Below are positions 52,825 to 62,767 of a stretch of DNA of 64,000 nucleotides, piece after piece. The notes beneath the pieces were generated by a model, which did no database searches, had not been told where the DNA came from, and was given only the letters and a program-made list of their open reading frames with translations. The stretch covers positions 1-64,000 of the forward strand of contig DUAT01000171.1 in the NCBI GenBank assembly GCA_012960755.1, in the 5' to 3' direction. The position numbers and the translations under genes were made by a program. How positions within the stretch are numbered: the stretch's first letter is position 1; each line of letters starts with the position of its first letter. The DNA is from Gammaproteobacteria bacterium (GTDB lineage Bacteria > Pseudomonadota > Gammaproteobacteria > Pseudomonadales > Azotimanducaceae_A).

Positions 52825-52876
52825 GGAAACCTCTGATTAATAGTGATGCGGCATGCCGCACTTAATCAGAGGTTCC
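52825..52876 (+). repeat. MITE-like dispersed element, copy C (hairpin form)
   Basis: GGAAACCTCTGATTAA (52825-52840) and TTAATCAGAGGTTCC (52862-52876) are near-perfect inverted repeats around GTGATGCGGCAT and GCCGCA, so the whole 52 nt folds as one long hairpin. The right 34 nt match copy A at 6053-6086. It is best read as an internally deleted form of the same element, 22 nt before the TauD-type ATG. Confidence 0.7.
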
Positions 52877-52897
52877 CCTCGTCAATTATTGGTACAT

Positions 52898-53734
52898 ATG
52901 ATGAAAGTAGAAGTTTTACCTTGCGGCGCTGAAATTCGTGATGTCGACCTGGGAGTGATGAGTAAGTCGGACTTTCAGGATGTGAACGAGCTTTTTTGTG
53001 AACACGGTTTGGTTTTTTTTCGCGATCAGAGTATTGATGAGACTGAGCATATTAGACTTGCTGAGCGTTGGGGTGAAATAAACACCAACCGATTTTTTAG
53101 AGCGCACGAAGATTATCCACAAATTGCCATGGTGAGCAAAGAACCTGATCAAACCGTGAATATTGGTGGAGGCTGGCATACTGACCACTCCTACGATTTT
53201 GAACCGGCTCTCGGTTCTATTCTGGTAGCCCGGGAGTTGCCCCCGGGTGGCGGTGATACATGGTTTACGAGCATGTATAGAGCTTACGATTCACTTTCAG
53301 ATGGACTAAAGAAAACCCTTGAGGGCCTAAATGCTGTCCACTCTGCGCGTCATGTTTTTGGCAGACGAAATGTCGATGCCAACGAAGCGACATCAGGTCG
53401 GATTGGCAATGCCGAGGCGGCGGATGAATTGCATGATCCAGTTCATCCGGTGGTCATCAGACATCCATTGAGCGGACGCAAGGCCTTGTACGTCAATCCT
53501 GGTTTTACGCTCAGGTTCGATGGGTGGTCCGCGGAAGATTCGCAGGCGTTGCTGCAGTATCTTTATCAACATGCTTCAAAGGAAGAGTTTGTCACTTGTT
53601 TTCATTGGCAGCCGGGGTCGATTGCTTTCTGGGATAACCGTGCTACCTGGCATATGGCGCAGAATGACTATCAAGGCCAGCGGCGGGTAATGCATCGCAT
53701 CACCATCGAAGGTTGTGCGTTGGAGAGAGCATAG
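52898..53734 (+). CDS. TauD/TfdA-family Fe(II)/2-oxoglutarate dioxygenase
   Basis: A 278-residue dioxygenase. Iron ligands WHTDHS (HxD, His at about 88) and ATWHMAQND (distal His), and 2-oxoglutarate Arg in [10 protein letters not shown]. Other TauD motifs: [20 protein letters not shown] and GGGWHTD. It opens ring or side-chain bonds in acids or sulfonates by hydroxylation; the substrate is unknown. ATG at 52898 (or 52901); the upstream in-frame sequence is the repeat. Two nt separate its stop from gltX. Confidence 0.87.
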   Translation: MMKVEVLPCGAEIRDVDLGVMSKSDFQDVNELFCEHGLVFFRDQSIDETEHIRLAERWGEINTNRFFRAHEDYPQIAMVSKEPDQTVNIGGGWHTDHSYDFEPALGSILVARELPPGGGDTWFTSMYRAYDSLSDGLKKTLEGLNAVHSARHVFGRRNVDANEATSGRIGNAEAADELHDPVHPVVIRHPLSGRKALYVNPGFTLRFDGWSAEDSQALLQYLYQHASKEEFVTCFHWQPGSIAFWDNRATWHMAQNDYQGQRRVMHRITIEGCALERA

Positions 53735-53736
53735 AT

Positions 53737-55224
53737 ATGAAAGTAAGAACTCGCGTTGCTCCTTCACCCACCGGTGACCCTCATGTGGGCACAGCCTACA
53801 TGGCACTATTTTGCCTTTGCTTCGCGAGGCAGCATGGCGGTGAGTTTATCCTTCGGATTGAAGATACCGACGCTGCACGCTCCACCACAGAGTCTGAAGA
53901 GAAAATATTCGAGTCGTTAAGATGGCTGGGATTGCAATGGGACGAAGGCCCGGACGTTGGCGGTCCTTTTGCCCCTTATCGCCAAAGTGAGAGAGTAGCG
54001 CAAGGATTGTATCGCCGTTACGCAGATCAACTGGTCGATGACGGCCATGCCTTCCATTGTTTTTGCACACCTGAGCGTTTGGATGAGATGCGTGCTGAAC
54101 TCTCGGCGAAGGGTGAAAGTGCCCAGTATGATGGACTGTGCATATCACTTGGCAGCGATGACGTGCAACAGAGAATTTCGTCTGGTGAGGCCAATGTCAT
54201 CCGCATGAAGGTGCCGAAGCAAGGCACCTGTACCGTAAAAGATAAACTGCGAGGTGATATTGAGATTCAATGGTCCCAGGTAGACATGCAGGTTTTGCTT
54301 AAAAGTGACGGCAACCCGACCTATCACCTGGCCGTGGTAGTCGATGATCATTTGATGGAAATCACCCATATTATTCGCGGTGAAGAATGGATTAACTCAG
54401 CACCCAAGCACATTTTGCTGCATGAATATTTTGGTTGGGATATGCCGGAACTCATTCATATGCCTTTGTTGCGAAACCCTGACAAGAGCAAGTTGAGCAA
54501 GAGAAAAAATCCAACCAGCATCATTTTCTATGAGCGCATGGGTTTTTTCCCTGAGGCCGTCCTTAATTATCTTGGCATGCTTGGCTGGAGCATGCCGAAT
54601 GGTGAGGAGAAGTTTTCTTTGCAGCAGATGATTGATGATTTTGATATCAATCGAATTTCACTGGGAGCGCCGGTATTCGACATAGACAAACTCAAGTGGC
54701 TCAACGGGCGCTGGCTGCGAGAAGAAATGAGCGATGAGGAGTTTGCTGACCGGCTGACACACTGGGCTTACAATCGCGACAACCTGCTGCGCATTATTCC
54801 CCTGATCAAGGAGCGGGTAGATGTTTTTTCTGAACTCGCGCCAAAAGTCAGTTTTCTGGTCGAAGGGATGCCGGAGGTATACAGCGAAAGTTTCGAATCA
54901 AAGAAGGTTTCAGTGGAAGATATCGCCAGAATCCTGCAGCTGGCGATCTGGGAAACAGAAGGTCTGGGCCAATGGGATAGCGATAATCTGAGCAGGCTGT
55001 TTAACAATCTGGCAGAAAAGCTGGATATGAAAATTCGGGATGTACTGGCACCGATATTTGTTGCGTTATCCGGCAAATCAGTTGCACCACCCTTGTTCGA
55101 TTCCATGGAGGTACTGGGTCCGGATATGACCCGAGCCAGACTTCGCCACGGGTTGAATACAGTAGGCGGTATTTCAAAGAAAAAACTGAAGAAGCTTGAG
55201 AAGGAATACCAGCGGAACTTTTAG
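53737..55224 (+). CDS. gltX: Glutamate--tRNA ligase
   Basis: A 495-residue class I aminoacyl-tRNA synthetase: [20 protein letters not shown] (HIGH region), [15 protein letters not shown] (KMSKS equivalent), anticodon-binding C terminus. Cytoplasmic, charges tRNA-Glu. ATG at 53737 gives the canonical [13 protein letters not shown] start. It directly follows the dioxygenase gene, an unusual partner for a housekeeping gene. Confidence 0.95.
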   Translation: MKVRTRVAPSPTGDPHVGTAYMALFCLCFARQHGGEFILRIEDTDAARSTTESEEKIFESLRWLGLQWDEGPDVGGPFAPYRQSERVAQGLYRRYADQLVDDGHAFHCFCTPERLDEMRAELSAKGESAQYDGLCISLGSDDVQQRISSGEANVIRMKVPKQGTCTVKDKLRGDIEIQWSQVDMQVLLKSDGNPTYHLAVVVDDHLMEITHIIRGEEWINSAPKHILLHEYFGWDMPELIHMPLLRNPDKSKLSKRKNPTSIIFYERMGFFPEAVLNYLGMLGWSMPNGEEKFSLQQMIDDFDINRISLGAPVFDIDKLKWLNGRWLREEMSDEEFADRLTHWAYNRDNLLRIIPLIKERVDVFSELAPKVSFLVEGMPEVYSESFESKKVSVEDIARILQLAIWETEGLGQWDSDNLSRLFNNLAEKLDMKIRDVLAPIFVALSGKSVAPPLFDSMEVLGPDMTRARLRHGLNTVGGISKKKLKKLEKEYQRNF

Positions 55225-55275
55225 CGGCATGTCGGATATCTCACGAACAAGTTGCCAGATGAATCGGAGACCATT

Positions 55276-55608
55276 ATGGGGTTAAGGCTTACCAAACCGT
55301 TTTTAAGATTTACCAAAGCCGAAATTGATAAGGTCGGCGGAAGCCTGGGTGTTTTTCAACTCGGCGATGACGACGGACATATTGTTTACATCGGTTATGC
55401 AGGTGGTCGATCGCTTTTCGGATTAAAGGGCTGCTTGACAGATTTACTGGGCAAGACCTCTGCGACCTGTTTCAGATATGAAATTAATTCGGCATATTTA
55501 ACCCGCCACCAGGAATTACTGATGGTTTACATAGCAGATCATGATGAACTACCGGCAGAGAATGATGAAAAAGAGCGGCAGAACCTCGGCAGGCTTTCGC
55601 CAGGATAA
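55276..55608 (+). CDS. Small GIY-YIG-like protein of unknown function
   Basis: A 110-residue protein. GVFQLGDDDGHIVYIGYAGG (about 26-45) has the GVY/F...YIG spacing of a GIY-YIG fold, but I do not see the nuclease Arg and Glu pattern clearly. The C-terminal part is RYEINSAYLTRHQELLMVYI. I recall similar proteins beside acyl-CoA dehydrogenases. ATG at 55276 has GGAGA upstream. It ends 15 nt before the dehydrogenase; the GGAGGG ribosome site for that gene follows its stop. Confidence 0.65.
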   Translation: MGLRLTKPFLRFTKAEIDKVGGSLGVFQLGDDDGHIVYIGYAGGRSLFGLKGCLTDLLGKTSATCFRYEINSAYLTRHQELLMVYIADHDELPAENDEKERQNLGRLSPG

Positions 55609-55623
55609 AAGGAGGGAGTACGA

Positions 55624-56790
55624 ATGGATCTAAAATTATCCCAGGAACAGGAAATGATTGTTGGCATGGTGCGGCGGTTTGTTCAGGAGGAAATTGTTCC
55701 TCTGGAAATGAACCTGGATCCGGACGCCGATTCCCTGGAGCCCGAGGACAAGCAGAGACTGATCGAGAAAGTAAAAGAGATGGGTCTGTATGGCATTGAT
55801 ATTCCCGTAGAGTATGGTGGCCCTGATATTGGCATGGTGACCCGTACCCTCATTGCGATTGAGCTTTCCCAGCATCGAGCGGGACTTTATGTCCCCTGTT
55901 ATGGCGTTTTTGGTGGCGCAGGACTGGCTCAGCTCTATGAAGCCACCGACACACAAAAAGAAAAGTACCTATATCCAACACTTCGCGGAGAAAAGTTCGG
56001 CTTCTTCGGCCTGACGGAACCTTCCGGTGGTTCTGACCCGGCCCGGGCCATTCAAACCAGGGCCGTTGCTGACGGAGACGACTGGATCTTAAATGGCAGC
56101 AAGATCTTTATATCCGGCGCAGACAAGGCGCAATATGGCCTGGTCTTCGCCCGCACTTCACCTGATCGAGGCAGGGGCGGTGTTACCTGCTTTATTGTTG
56201 ATACCGACAATCCGGGCTTTCATGTCAGACGCATTGTCCACACCCTGAGATCGGCCAGGTATGCGACAGAGTTACAGTTTGTGGATATGCGGATTCCGGC
56301 GACTAACATTCTTGGTGAGGTCAACAAGGGATTTTCCATTGCCAACGACCGACTGTCACGGCAACGGATTCCCTATTCAGCCGGATGTATCGGTGTTGCC
56401 ATCGCCGCCCACGCGCTGGCACTGGATTATTCCCAGATCCGGGAAACATTTGGTGCACCCTTATCCTCCCGTCAGGCCGTACAATGGATGCTGGTGGACA
56501 ATGAAATCGATATTAAGAACGCGCGCTGGTTGACGCTGGAAGCAGCAGATCGGGCCGAACGCGGAGAATCGTTCCGTAAAGAGGCGGCAATGTGCAAACT
56601 GGTTGCGTCTGAAGCTGCGAGCCGGGTCGTGGATCGCAGCATGCAGATCCATGGCGGTTATGGGGTCACCAAGGATTTCCCGTTTGAGCGCTGGTACAGG
56701 GAGATGCGGATTCGACGCATTGGTGAAGGCCCCAGTGAGGTGCAACGACATATCATTGCCAGGGACATTCTTGGGGCGAGTCTGAGGTAA
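55624..56790 (+). CDS. Acyl-CoA dehydrogenase
   Basis: A 388-residue FAD enzyme: GFFGLTEPSGGSDPARAIQT, WILNGSKIFISGA, FGAPLSSRQAVQWMLVDNEI, GGYGVTKDFPFERWYREMRI and catalytic Glu region GEGPSEVQRHI (about 365-375). Catalyses alpha,beta-dehydrogenation of acyl-CoA, passing electrons to ETF. GGAGGG before the ATG. Likely co-transcribed with the small GIY-YIG-like gene; convergent with a CoA-transferase that may provide its acyl-CoA. Confidence 0.92.
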   Translation: MDLKLSQEQEMIVGMVRRFVQEEIVPLEMNLDPDADSLEPEDKQRLIEKVKEMGLYGIDIPVEYGGPDIGMVTRTLIAIELSQHRAGLYVPCYGVFGGAGLAQLYEATDTQKEKYLYPTLRGEKFGFFGLTEPSGGSDPARAIQTRAVADGDDWILNGSKIFISGADKAQYGLVFARTSPDRGRGGVTCFIVDTDNPGFHVRRIVHTLRSARYATELQFVDMRIPATNILGEVNKGFSIANDRLSRQRIPYSAGCIGVAIAAHALALDYSQIRETFGAPLSSRQAVQWMLVDNEIDIKNARWLTLEAADRAERGESFRKEAAMCKLVASEAASRVVDRSMQIHGGYGVTKDFPFERWYREMRIRRIGEGPSEVQRHIIARDILGASLR

Positions 56791-56811
56791 ATGTCGACAC
56801 CAAACACTATC

Positions 56812-57975
56812 CTAGGTAATCGTCCCTTGCTCACGTAATTGGTTTATTTCTGTTTCAGAGAGATTCAATACCTGTGACAGCACCTCATCTGTTTGTTCAC
56901 CCAGCGCAGGTGCTGTTGTGGAAGTCGACCCATCGATACTGGCGAACTTAAATGGTGCATTCTGGATGAGAAAGGTTCCAAACTCATCTTCCAATTCCTT
57001 AAAGGAGCTTCTCTCCAATACCTGCGGATGGTCGAACAGATCAGCTGCTTTGTTGTAAACGCTGCAGGGGACGCCGGTTTCGTTCAGTCTGGTTTCACAG
57101 TCCGTTGTGGTAAGTAGCGATGACCAGGTCTCTATCTCTGCAATGAATTCATCCATATTGACGAAACGTTTACCGCGGGCGAATCGTTCATCCTCCAGCA
57201 TATCCGGCCTGCTCATTGCCTCACATAGCCCGCGCATGTTTTTTTCGGAGACAATACAGACCATGACGAATCCATCTTTCGCCTTGATCGGACGAAATCC
57301 CCCGGGAGCGGGTGGGTTTTCCATCTGTGCGGCCTGAATTTGGCCGGGTATCAACATCATCATGGATTCCATCATGGTCACATCGATATATTCACCCTGG
57401 CCGGTTCGCTCGCGCCCCAGCAATGCTGTCTGGATCGCGCCAAACGCATAGGAACCAGTGAGCATATCGGCAACCATAATTCCCCAGACCGGTGGACTCG
57501 CGTCCGGATCTGGCTGAGAGAGGGTATGGGCGATATCAAATCCGCTTGCAGCGTGCGCTATAGGCGCATAGGCAGCCCGATGAATGTAGGGCCCGGACTG
57601 TCCAAAACCGGAAATCGAACAATAGACAAGGTCGGGTCTATCCTCCTTGATCGAATGGTAATCAAGACCAAATTCTGCCATGACCCCAGGACGGAAATTC
57701 TCGATGACGACATCGGCATCTGCAATCAACTGGTGGGCCAGCGCCTGGCCGGACTTTTTCTTCAGATCAATTGAGACGCTTCTTTTACCGGCATTGAAGT
57801 GCGCAAACATTCGGCTCATCCCCTTCGGTCCCCGTGTCATGTCTCCACCCATAGGGGTTTCAACTTTAATGACATCGGCACCGAAGTCCGATAGAAAGCG
57901 CGCGCAGATAGGACCGGCGTAAACGGCAGAAAAATCCAGTACTTTAAAACTGTCGAGGTGTTTTTTGGGGCGCAT
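56812..57975 (-). CDS. CaiB/BaiF CoA-transferase with intact catalytic Asp
   Basis: A 387-residue type III CoA-transferase: FKVLDFSAVYAGPICARFL, GADVIKVETPMGGDMTRG, IENFRPGVMAEFGLDY. Asp170 in IMVADMLTGSYAFG is the catalytic residue, then RTGQGEYIDVTMMES. It is a single-domain enzyme outside the left-hand island, most similar in layout to conventional homodimeric CoA-transferases. Convergent with the acyl-CoA dehydrogenase, 21 nt away. Donor and acceptor are unknown. Confidence 0.9.
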   Translation of the reverse strand: MRPKKHLDSFKVLDFSAVYAGPICARFLSDFGADVIKVETPMGGDMTRGPKGMSRMFAHFNAGKRSVSIDLKKKSGQALAHQLIADADVVIENFRPGVMAEFGLDYHSIKEDRPDLVYCSISGFGQSGPYIHRAAYAPIAHAASGFDIAHTLSQPDPDASPPVWGIMVADMLTGSYAFGAIQTALLGRERTGQGEYIDVTMMESMMMLIPGQIQAAQMENPPAPGGFRPIKAKDGFVMVCIVSEKNMRGLCEAMSRPDMLEDERFARGKRFVNMDEFIAEIETWSSLLTTTDCETRLNETGVPCSVYNKAADLFDHPQVLERSSFKELEDEFGTFLIQNAPFKFASIDGSTSTTAPALGEQTDEVLSQVLNLSETEINQLREQGTIT

Positions 57976-58064
57976 AGGCCTCTCGTTACGAAAGCGAATC
58001 GCTAGAGTACATAAATAGCAGCAGACCTGGCAACTTTCCGGGCCCCGGGCCTTTGGGTTTCGAT

Positions 58065-59447
58065 TTAGCTAGAGTTTTTTTTAGCGTCCACTGGCATGGT
58101 CACAGCGACATTTGGCAGGCTATTGTTGTGACTGACTTTCAGGCCGGTTATGGCGTTGGACAGCTGGGAAGTAACTATGGGGATGCCATCGCTGATTTCC
58201 GGTGAACGAATGAGTACGTTCAGGAAACCTTTCTCATCCCTTAGCTCGCCTACGCGGTCGACATTAACCCCCTGCAGGCGATCATTCATGATGACGAACA
58301 CTCTGTCGTGACCGTACATTGATTGTACCGGAACGAGCATCGTGCCCGCTATTTTTGGCAGGGATAGTACAAGATTTACAGCTCTTCCCAATTCCAGATT
58401 GGTTTCGTCGGGCAATGTGAAAAGCCCGTCAACCGATGATTTGCCTCGACTCACTTCGCCTGATAAGCGGGTGAGGATTGTTGCGATTTTATCTTCACCA
58501 AGCAGGACGAAGGCAGATAACTGTTCTCCTGCCGTGAGGGCTCGCTTTATTGAACTGAGACTGTTGGTGGGGATCTGGGTCCTGACTTCCATTTTTGCTG
58601 CGTCGTACATCTCGACGAGCGCCACACCCGGGCGTACCAGCTCGCCGGGAGACACCATCACCGAGGTGACCCGGCCGGTGAACGGGGCCGTTATCTGTGT
58701 TCTCGCCAAATTCATTTCCGCTTCCCGTAGCACGGCTTCTGAACGTTTGATACTGGAAGCAGCGCGCGCCAGTTGATTGTTGGCATCGTTCACCAGTCCC
58801 TGATGGCGACTCAACAGGATCGCCTGTCGGTTGGTGTCGCTAAGTACTAGATTGAGCGTTTCTTCGGAAATTGACTTCTGCTGTCTCAGTTGTTCGTGCC
58901 GTTTTGACCGTTTCTGGGCAAGCGCATACAGGCTTTTCTCGTGTTCGAGAATCTTCAGGTTATCCGCGACGTTGAGTTTCAGGGTTTCAATATTTGCCTT
59001 GCTTTCAGCCAGGTCAGCTTCTCTTCTTTCAACCACGAGGGTGGCATCGATCGAGTCGAGTTGAATGAGAAGATCACCAGCGTTAACCCAGGTGCCTTCA
59101 AGCACTGGCACCGTCGATACGTAAGCGGTAACCGCCGCGGTCAGTGATGATTGACGCGGGCTTTCGACCCGACCATAGAGACTCAGTTCCGGTGAATGTT
59201 GTCTCGGCGCAGCTGGTATCGCGGTAACCGGCCAGACGGTTTCCTGAACTTCCTTTTTTTCCGGGATTGGTTTAAAGACGATAACGATGGTTATTAGTAA
59301 ACCAGTGACAATGACCAGGCTGCCAAGAATGCCATTCTTGGTAGACAGTGTCCGTCTGGCTAATTGCGCCACCCAGGACTTCATACTTGAAATAGCCTTA
59401 AATGGAGTATTGAGCATTTTCATAGGTTTTTTGGCCTTTTTTAGCAA
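58065..59447 (-). CDS. RND efflux periplasmic adaptor (membrane fusion protein)
   Basis: Up to 460 residues with one N-terminal membrane anchor (GILGSLVIVTGLLITIVIVF, about 40-59), then the HlyD/AcrA-type barrel-sandwich hybrid (VSTVPVLEGTWVNAGDLLIQ), a long coiled-coil hairpin (about 140-235) and beta-barrel (ITAPFTGRVTSVMVSPGELV). Connects the RND pump to an outer-membrane channel. The start is uncertain: the 59447 ATG overlaps the permease gene; ATGs at 59423 and 59384 also keep the anchor. No TolC gene nearby. Confidence 0.88.
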   Translation of the reverse strand: MLKKAKKPMKMLNTPFKAISSMKSWVAQLARRTLSTKNGILGSLVIVTGLLITIVIVFKPIPEKKEVQETVWPVTAIPAAPRQHSPELSLYGRVESPRQSSLTAAVTAYVSTVPVLEGTWVNAGDLLIQLDSIDATLVVERREADLAESKANIETLKLNVADNLKILEHEKSLYALAQKRSKRHEQLRQQKSISEETLNLVLSDTNRQAILLSRHQGLVNDANNQLARAASSIKRSEAVLREAEMNLARTQITAPFTGRVTSVMVSPGELVRPGVALVEMYDAAKMEVRTQIPTNSLSSIKRALTAGEQLSAFVLLGEDKIATILTRLSGEVSRGKSSVDGLFTLPDETNLELGRAVNLVLSLPKIAGTMLVPVQSMYGHDRVFVIMNDRLQGVNVDRVGELRDEKGFLNVLIRSPEISDGIPIVTSQLSNAITGLKVSHNNSLPNVAVTMPVDAKKNSS

Positions 59448-62400
59448 ACCACTCAGTAATAGTGATCACTGACGACAATAATGCCGGAATGACTAACAAC
59501 ACCAGGATGGTGCCGTAGAGCATACCGAAACAGATTGCAACCGCCAGGGGTATAAAGGCTGCTGCCATAGGCGCCGTCTCCAGCATCAGCGGAAACAAGC
59601 CTGCGATTGTCGTCAGGGAAGTCAGAATGACCGCGCGAAGCCTTGAGCACACCGCATCTTCGATTGCCTGCTGGGGTGCGATACCCTCTTCAACAAAGTG
59701 CTTGTAGCTACTCACAAGAATGATCGAATCGTTAACAATAATACCGGTCAGGGTGAACAGTCCCAGCATCGACATTGGGCCAATGACTATCCCCAGAATG
59801 AAGTGACCCAGCAGGGCACCGGTGAGTCCCAGTGGAATGGCGGCCATCACCGCCAGTGGCCAGCTGTAGGATGAGAAAATCCAGGCCAGGACAATGTAGA
59901 TAAGTGTCAGCGCGATAAGAAACTGCATCAAGAAATCTGCGCCACTTTCCTGCTCGATCAGACTCATGTCATCCAGACCGGATGTAATACCATACTTTGA
60001 CAGCAATTGTTCTTTGATATTATTGTCAAAATATTCAACGACTTCACCACCAGTGATCAACTCGAGATCCACATCACCGCTAATCTTGATGGTCCTTTCC
60101 GCATTGTGGTGGCGAATAATATCGACACCGCGCTTGCCTTCCCAGGTGGCAACATTGCGCAACGGTAGCATTTCCCCGGTTGGAGTTTTAATGGGGAACT
60201 GACCGAGCAAGCCGAGATCAGTCCTTTCACGCTCCGGTAATAGCAGGCGAACTTCCATTTCTGTCTGGTCCTGCTGGAAGATCTGGATTCGTTGCCCATC
60301 GTAGGCGGCGCGTAGCTGACGGCCGACATCTGCGGTGGTCAGGCCTAAAGATCTGCCCTCTGTTGTTAACCTGAAAATCCACTGTTCCTTACCATAGGGG
60401 AGGTCATCGTGGATGTTGTTGACGCCATCGAGGGTAGATAATTCTGTCAGTAATTCTTCGGAGGCACGTTTCAGGTCCTCGATATCCTTGCCTTTTAGCA
60501 GTATGGCGAAATCTCCCCAATACCTGTTGGCCTTCTTGATGGTCAGAGAATCGATGATATGACTGCGATTGACCTGTTCCATCCATGCAATCGCGAAATC
60601 TTCTGATGAAGTGGATCGTTGGTCTGGAGAAATCATCTCTACCCAGATTCTGGCATACTGAGAACCTGTCTTTTGCTCGTTGCTGATATTTGCGGTGTTA
60701 AAAGTGGTGATGTAACTCACGATATTGTCACCACCAAGTGCTTCATCGACCTGGCCAAGTGTGGTTTCCAGGTAGCTGATAAAGTCGTGTTTCTCTGTTT
60801 GTGAGGTGCCTCCAACGAACTGGATATCAGCGCTGATAGTGTCAATATTCAGGTTAAGTCCCATCTTGGTTTTGATCCAGCCTGTATTCCAGAGCATGAT
60901 CGAAAGAATAAACAGCGAAAACGCACTACTGATAACCACCCGGCGATTTTGCATTGAAATCCGTACAACGGGTCGAAATATGTTTTCACGGAAATGTTCG
61001 AAACCGTCGTTGAATCGGCGACGAAATTCATTGGGTGCTTTCGTGGCGCTTTTTTCAAACGCTGATTTCAGATGCCCGGGTAACACCAGGAAGCACTCGA
61101 CCAGGGACGCCGCTATCACACACAACATCATCAACGGGATTTCGATAATTTCATCGCTGCTGCCGCTCAGGAGCGGTATAAATGCGCAAAGTGTCGTGAG
61201 GGACGAGGCGATCACTGGGAAAAACATCCGTTGCGCGCCAATCTTTGCAGCTTCACTGGGTGACTTTCCCTGTTGAAACTGGGTAAGTGATTCTTCACCG
61301 ACCACGATGGCATCATCGACCACGATTCCCAGGGCCATTACGACACCGATCAGACTGATGGCGTTGATTGTCCCGCCGAGGTGATAAAAAGCCAGCAGCG
61401 CAGCGAGAAAAGTCACGGGTATACCTACCATGACCCAGAACGCTACGCGCAGTTGAAGGAAAACCAGAAGAGCAAGAATCACCAAGGCTAAACCGGTGAA
61501 GCCGTTCTCGAAAATCATATCCAGTTCATCCTGAATAAAGACCCAGGCTTCGGCAAATATTGTCAGCACCACACCCTCGGGCAGGTCCTCGTTGGTCCGT
61601 TCAACCCAGGCCGTGAGCATCTTGGCTGCTTGTAGCGAACTGGTCTCAACATTTTTCCTTACGATCATTTGAACAGCAGGTTCTCCACCCACAGTGGCAT
61701 AAGGGCGATCAACCACAGGCCGTTTTTCAATCTCAGCAAAGTCGCCGAGACGCATTAATTGGTCACCATTTGCAGTAAATAAGGGCAGATCGTTAAACCC
61801 GGCAGCATCCCGGCGTTGGTCCAGACTGCGTATTTGCCGAGACATCTGACCGCTACCCACTGTACCGCCAGGTGCATCCTGGCTGAGCTTTGATAGTTCG
61901 CGCCCGAGATCGTTGAATGACAACCCCATTTCAAACAGGGTTTTCGAGGGAATCTGGATTGCGATCTCCTGTTTTGGCAGGGCCTGGAGATCGACAATAT
62001 CCGCGCCACTATTGAGTAGATCGGTTTTTAGTTGTTGTGCCAGGGGTGCAATTTCATCCAGGTCTCCCTGTCCGCGGATAAGCACAGAGGCGACGCTGTC
62101 GAAGTATTCATTGAGCCTGATGATGGGTGGTTCGATATCGACAGGGAAGCTGCGAATCTGGCTGACGCGTTGCTTTACGCCATCCATTGCTTTCTGCATA
62201 TCAGAACCCTTGTCCATTTCCACAGAGACACTGGCATAAGCATCCCGGGTGGTAGATCGGACGAACTTGACTCGGGGCAGGCTTCTAAGTTGTTGTTCCA
62301 GCGGGTTGGTGATCAGTTTCTCGACATCTTCTGCGCTCGCACTGCGCCAGACGATAGACACGATCACCTCGTAGGATTTACGCGGCGAATTAAGCCCAAC

Positions 62401-62499
62401 GTTGAGAACGGATATGGCCCAGAAACCGGCGAGCACCATCATCATCATAGTCAGCATTGCTGCTAGTTTGTGATCAACGAATAGGTTTATTATTCTCAT
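59398..62499 (-). CDS. RND efflux transporter permease (AcrB type)
   Basis: A 1033-residue inner-membrane pump with the two-fold 12-helix/large-loop arrangement. Proton-relay Asp-Asp in TM4 is present (MALGIVVDDAIVVGEE, about 405-420). N-terminal IINLFVDHKLAAMLTMMMMVLAGF and C-terminal LTGIIVNDSIILVSSY support full length. Expels drugs, metals or metabolites using the proton gradient. Leads a two-gene operon with the adaptor; no regulator adjacent. Confidence 0.93.
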   Translation of the reverse strand: MRIINLFVDHKLAAMLTMMMMVLAGFWAISVLNVGLNSPRKSYEVIVSIVWRSASAEDVEKLITNPLEQQLRSLPRVKFVRSTTRDAYASVSVEMDKGSDMQKAMDGVKQRVSQIRSFPVDIEPPIIRLNEYFDSVASVLIRGQGDLDEIAPLAQQLKTDLLNSGADIVDLQALPKQEIAIQIPSKTLFEMGLSFNDLGRELSKLSQDAPGGTVGSGQMSRQIRSLDQRRDAAGFNDLPLFTANGDQLMRLGDFAEIEKRPVVDRPYATVGGEPAVQMIVRKNVETSSLQAAKMLTAWVERTNEDLPEGVVLTIFAEAWVFIQDELDMIFENGFTGLALVILALLVFLQLRVAFWVMVGIPVTFLAALLAFYHLGGTINAISLIGVVMALGIVVDDAIVVGEESLTQFQQGKSPSEAAKIGAQRMFFPVIASSLTTLCAFIPLLSGSSDEIIEIPLMMLCVIAASLVECFLVLPGHLKSAFEKSATKAPNEFRRRFNDGFEHFRENIFRPVVRISMQNRRVVISSAFSLFILSIMLWNTGWIKTKMGLNLNIDTISADIQFVGGTSQTEKHDFISYLETTLGQVDEALGGDNIVSYITTFNTANISNEQKTGSQYARIWVEMISPDQRSTSSEDFAIAWMEQVNRSHIIDSLTIKKANRYWGDFAILLKGKDIEDLKRASEELLTELSTLDGVNNIHDDLPYGKEQWIFRLTTEGRSLGLTTADVGRQLRAAYDGQRIQIFQQDQTEMEVRLLLPERERTDLGLLGQFPIKTPTGEMLPLRNVATWEGKRGVDIIRHHNAERTIKISGDVDLELITGGEVVEYFDNNIKEQLLSKYGITSGLDDMSLIEQESGADFLMQFLIALTLIYIVLAWIFSSYSWPLAVMAAIPLGLTGALLGHFILGIVIGPMSMLGLFTLTGIIVNDSIILVSSYKHFVEEGIAPQQAIEDAVCSRLRAVILTSLTTIAGLFPLMLETAPMAAAFIPLAVAICFGMLYGTILVLLVIPALLSSVITITEWFAKKGQKTYENAQYSI

Positions 62500-62767
62500 G
62501 CTGCCTTAGGTATACACTAACTGTGCCAATGGCTAACCAATTGAATTTAAAACAAAAAAATAGCCACTCAATACAATTGTTGCGAATGCCACCAGACATG
62601 GGTGGGATTGACCACTTAACATAGGACGCCAGGAATCCGGAAACCGTTGTGATTAGATGACAATAAAATCAGATGTTACGGTTACAAGAATTACATGTGG
62701 CTACTATAATTCTGGCCCGGGTGTATAGTTTGGACACAAATCATGCAAACCTGACAAGGAGAAATTG

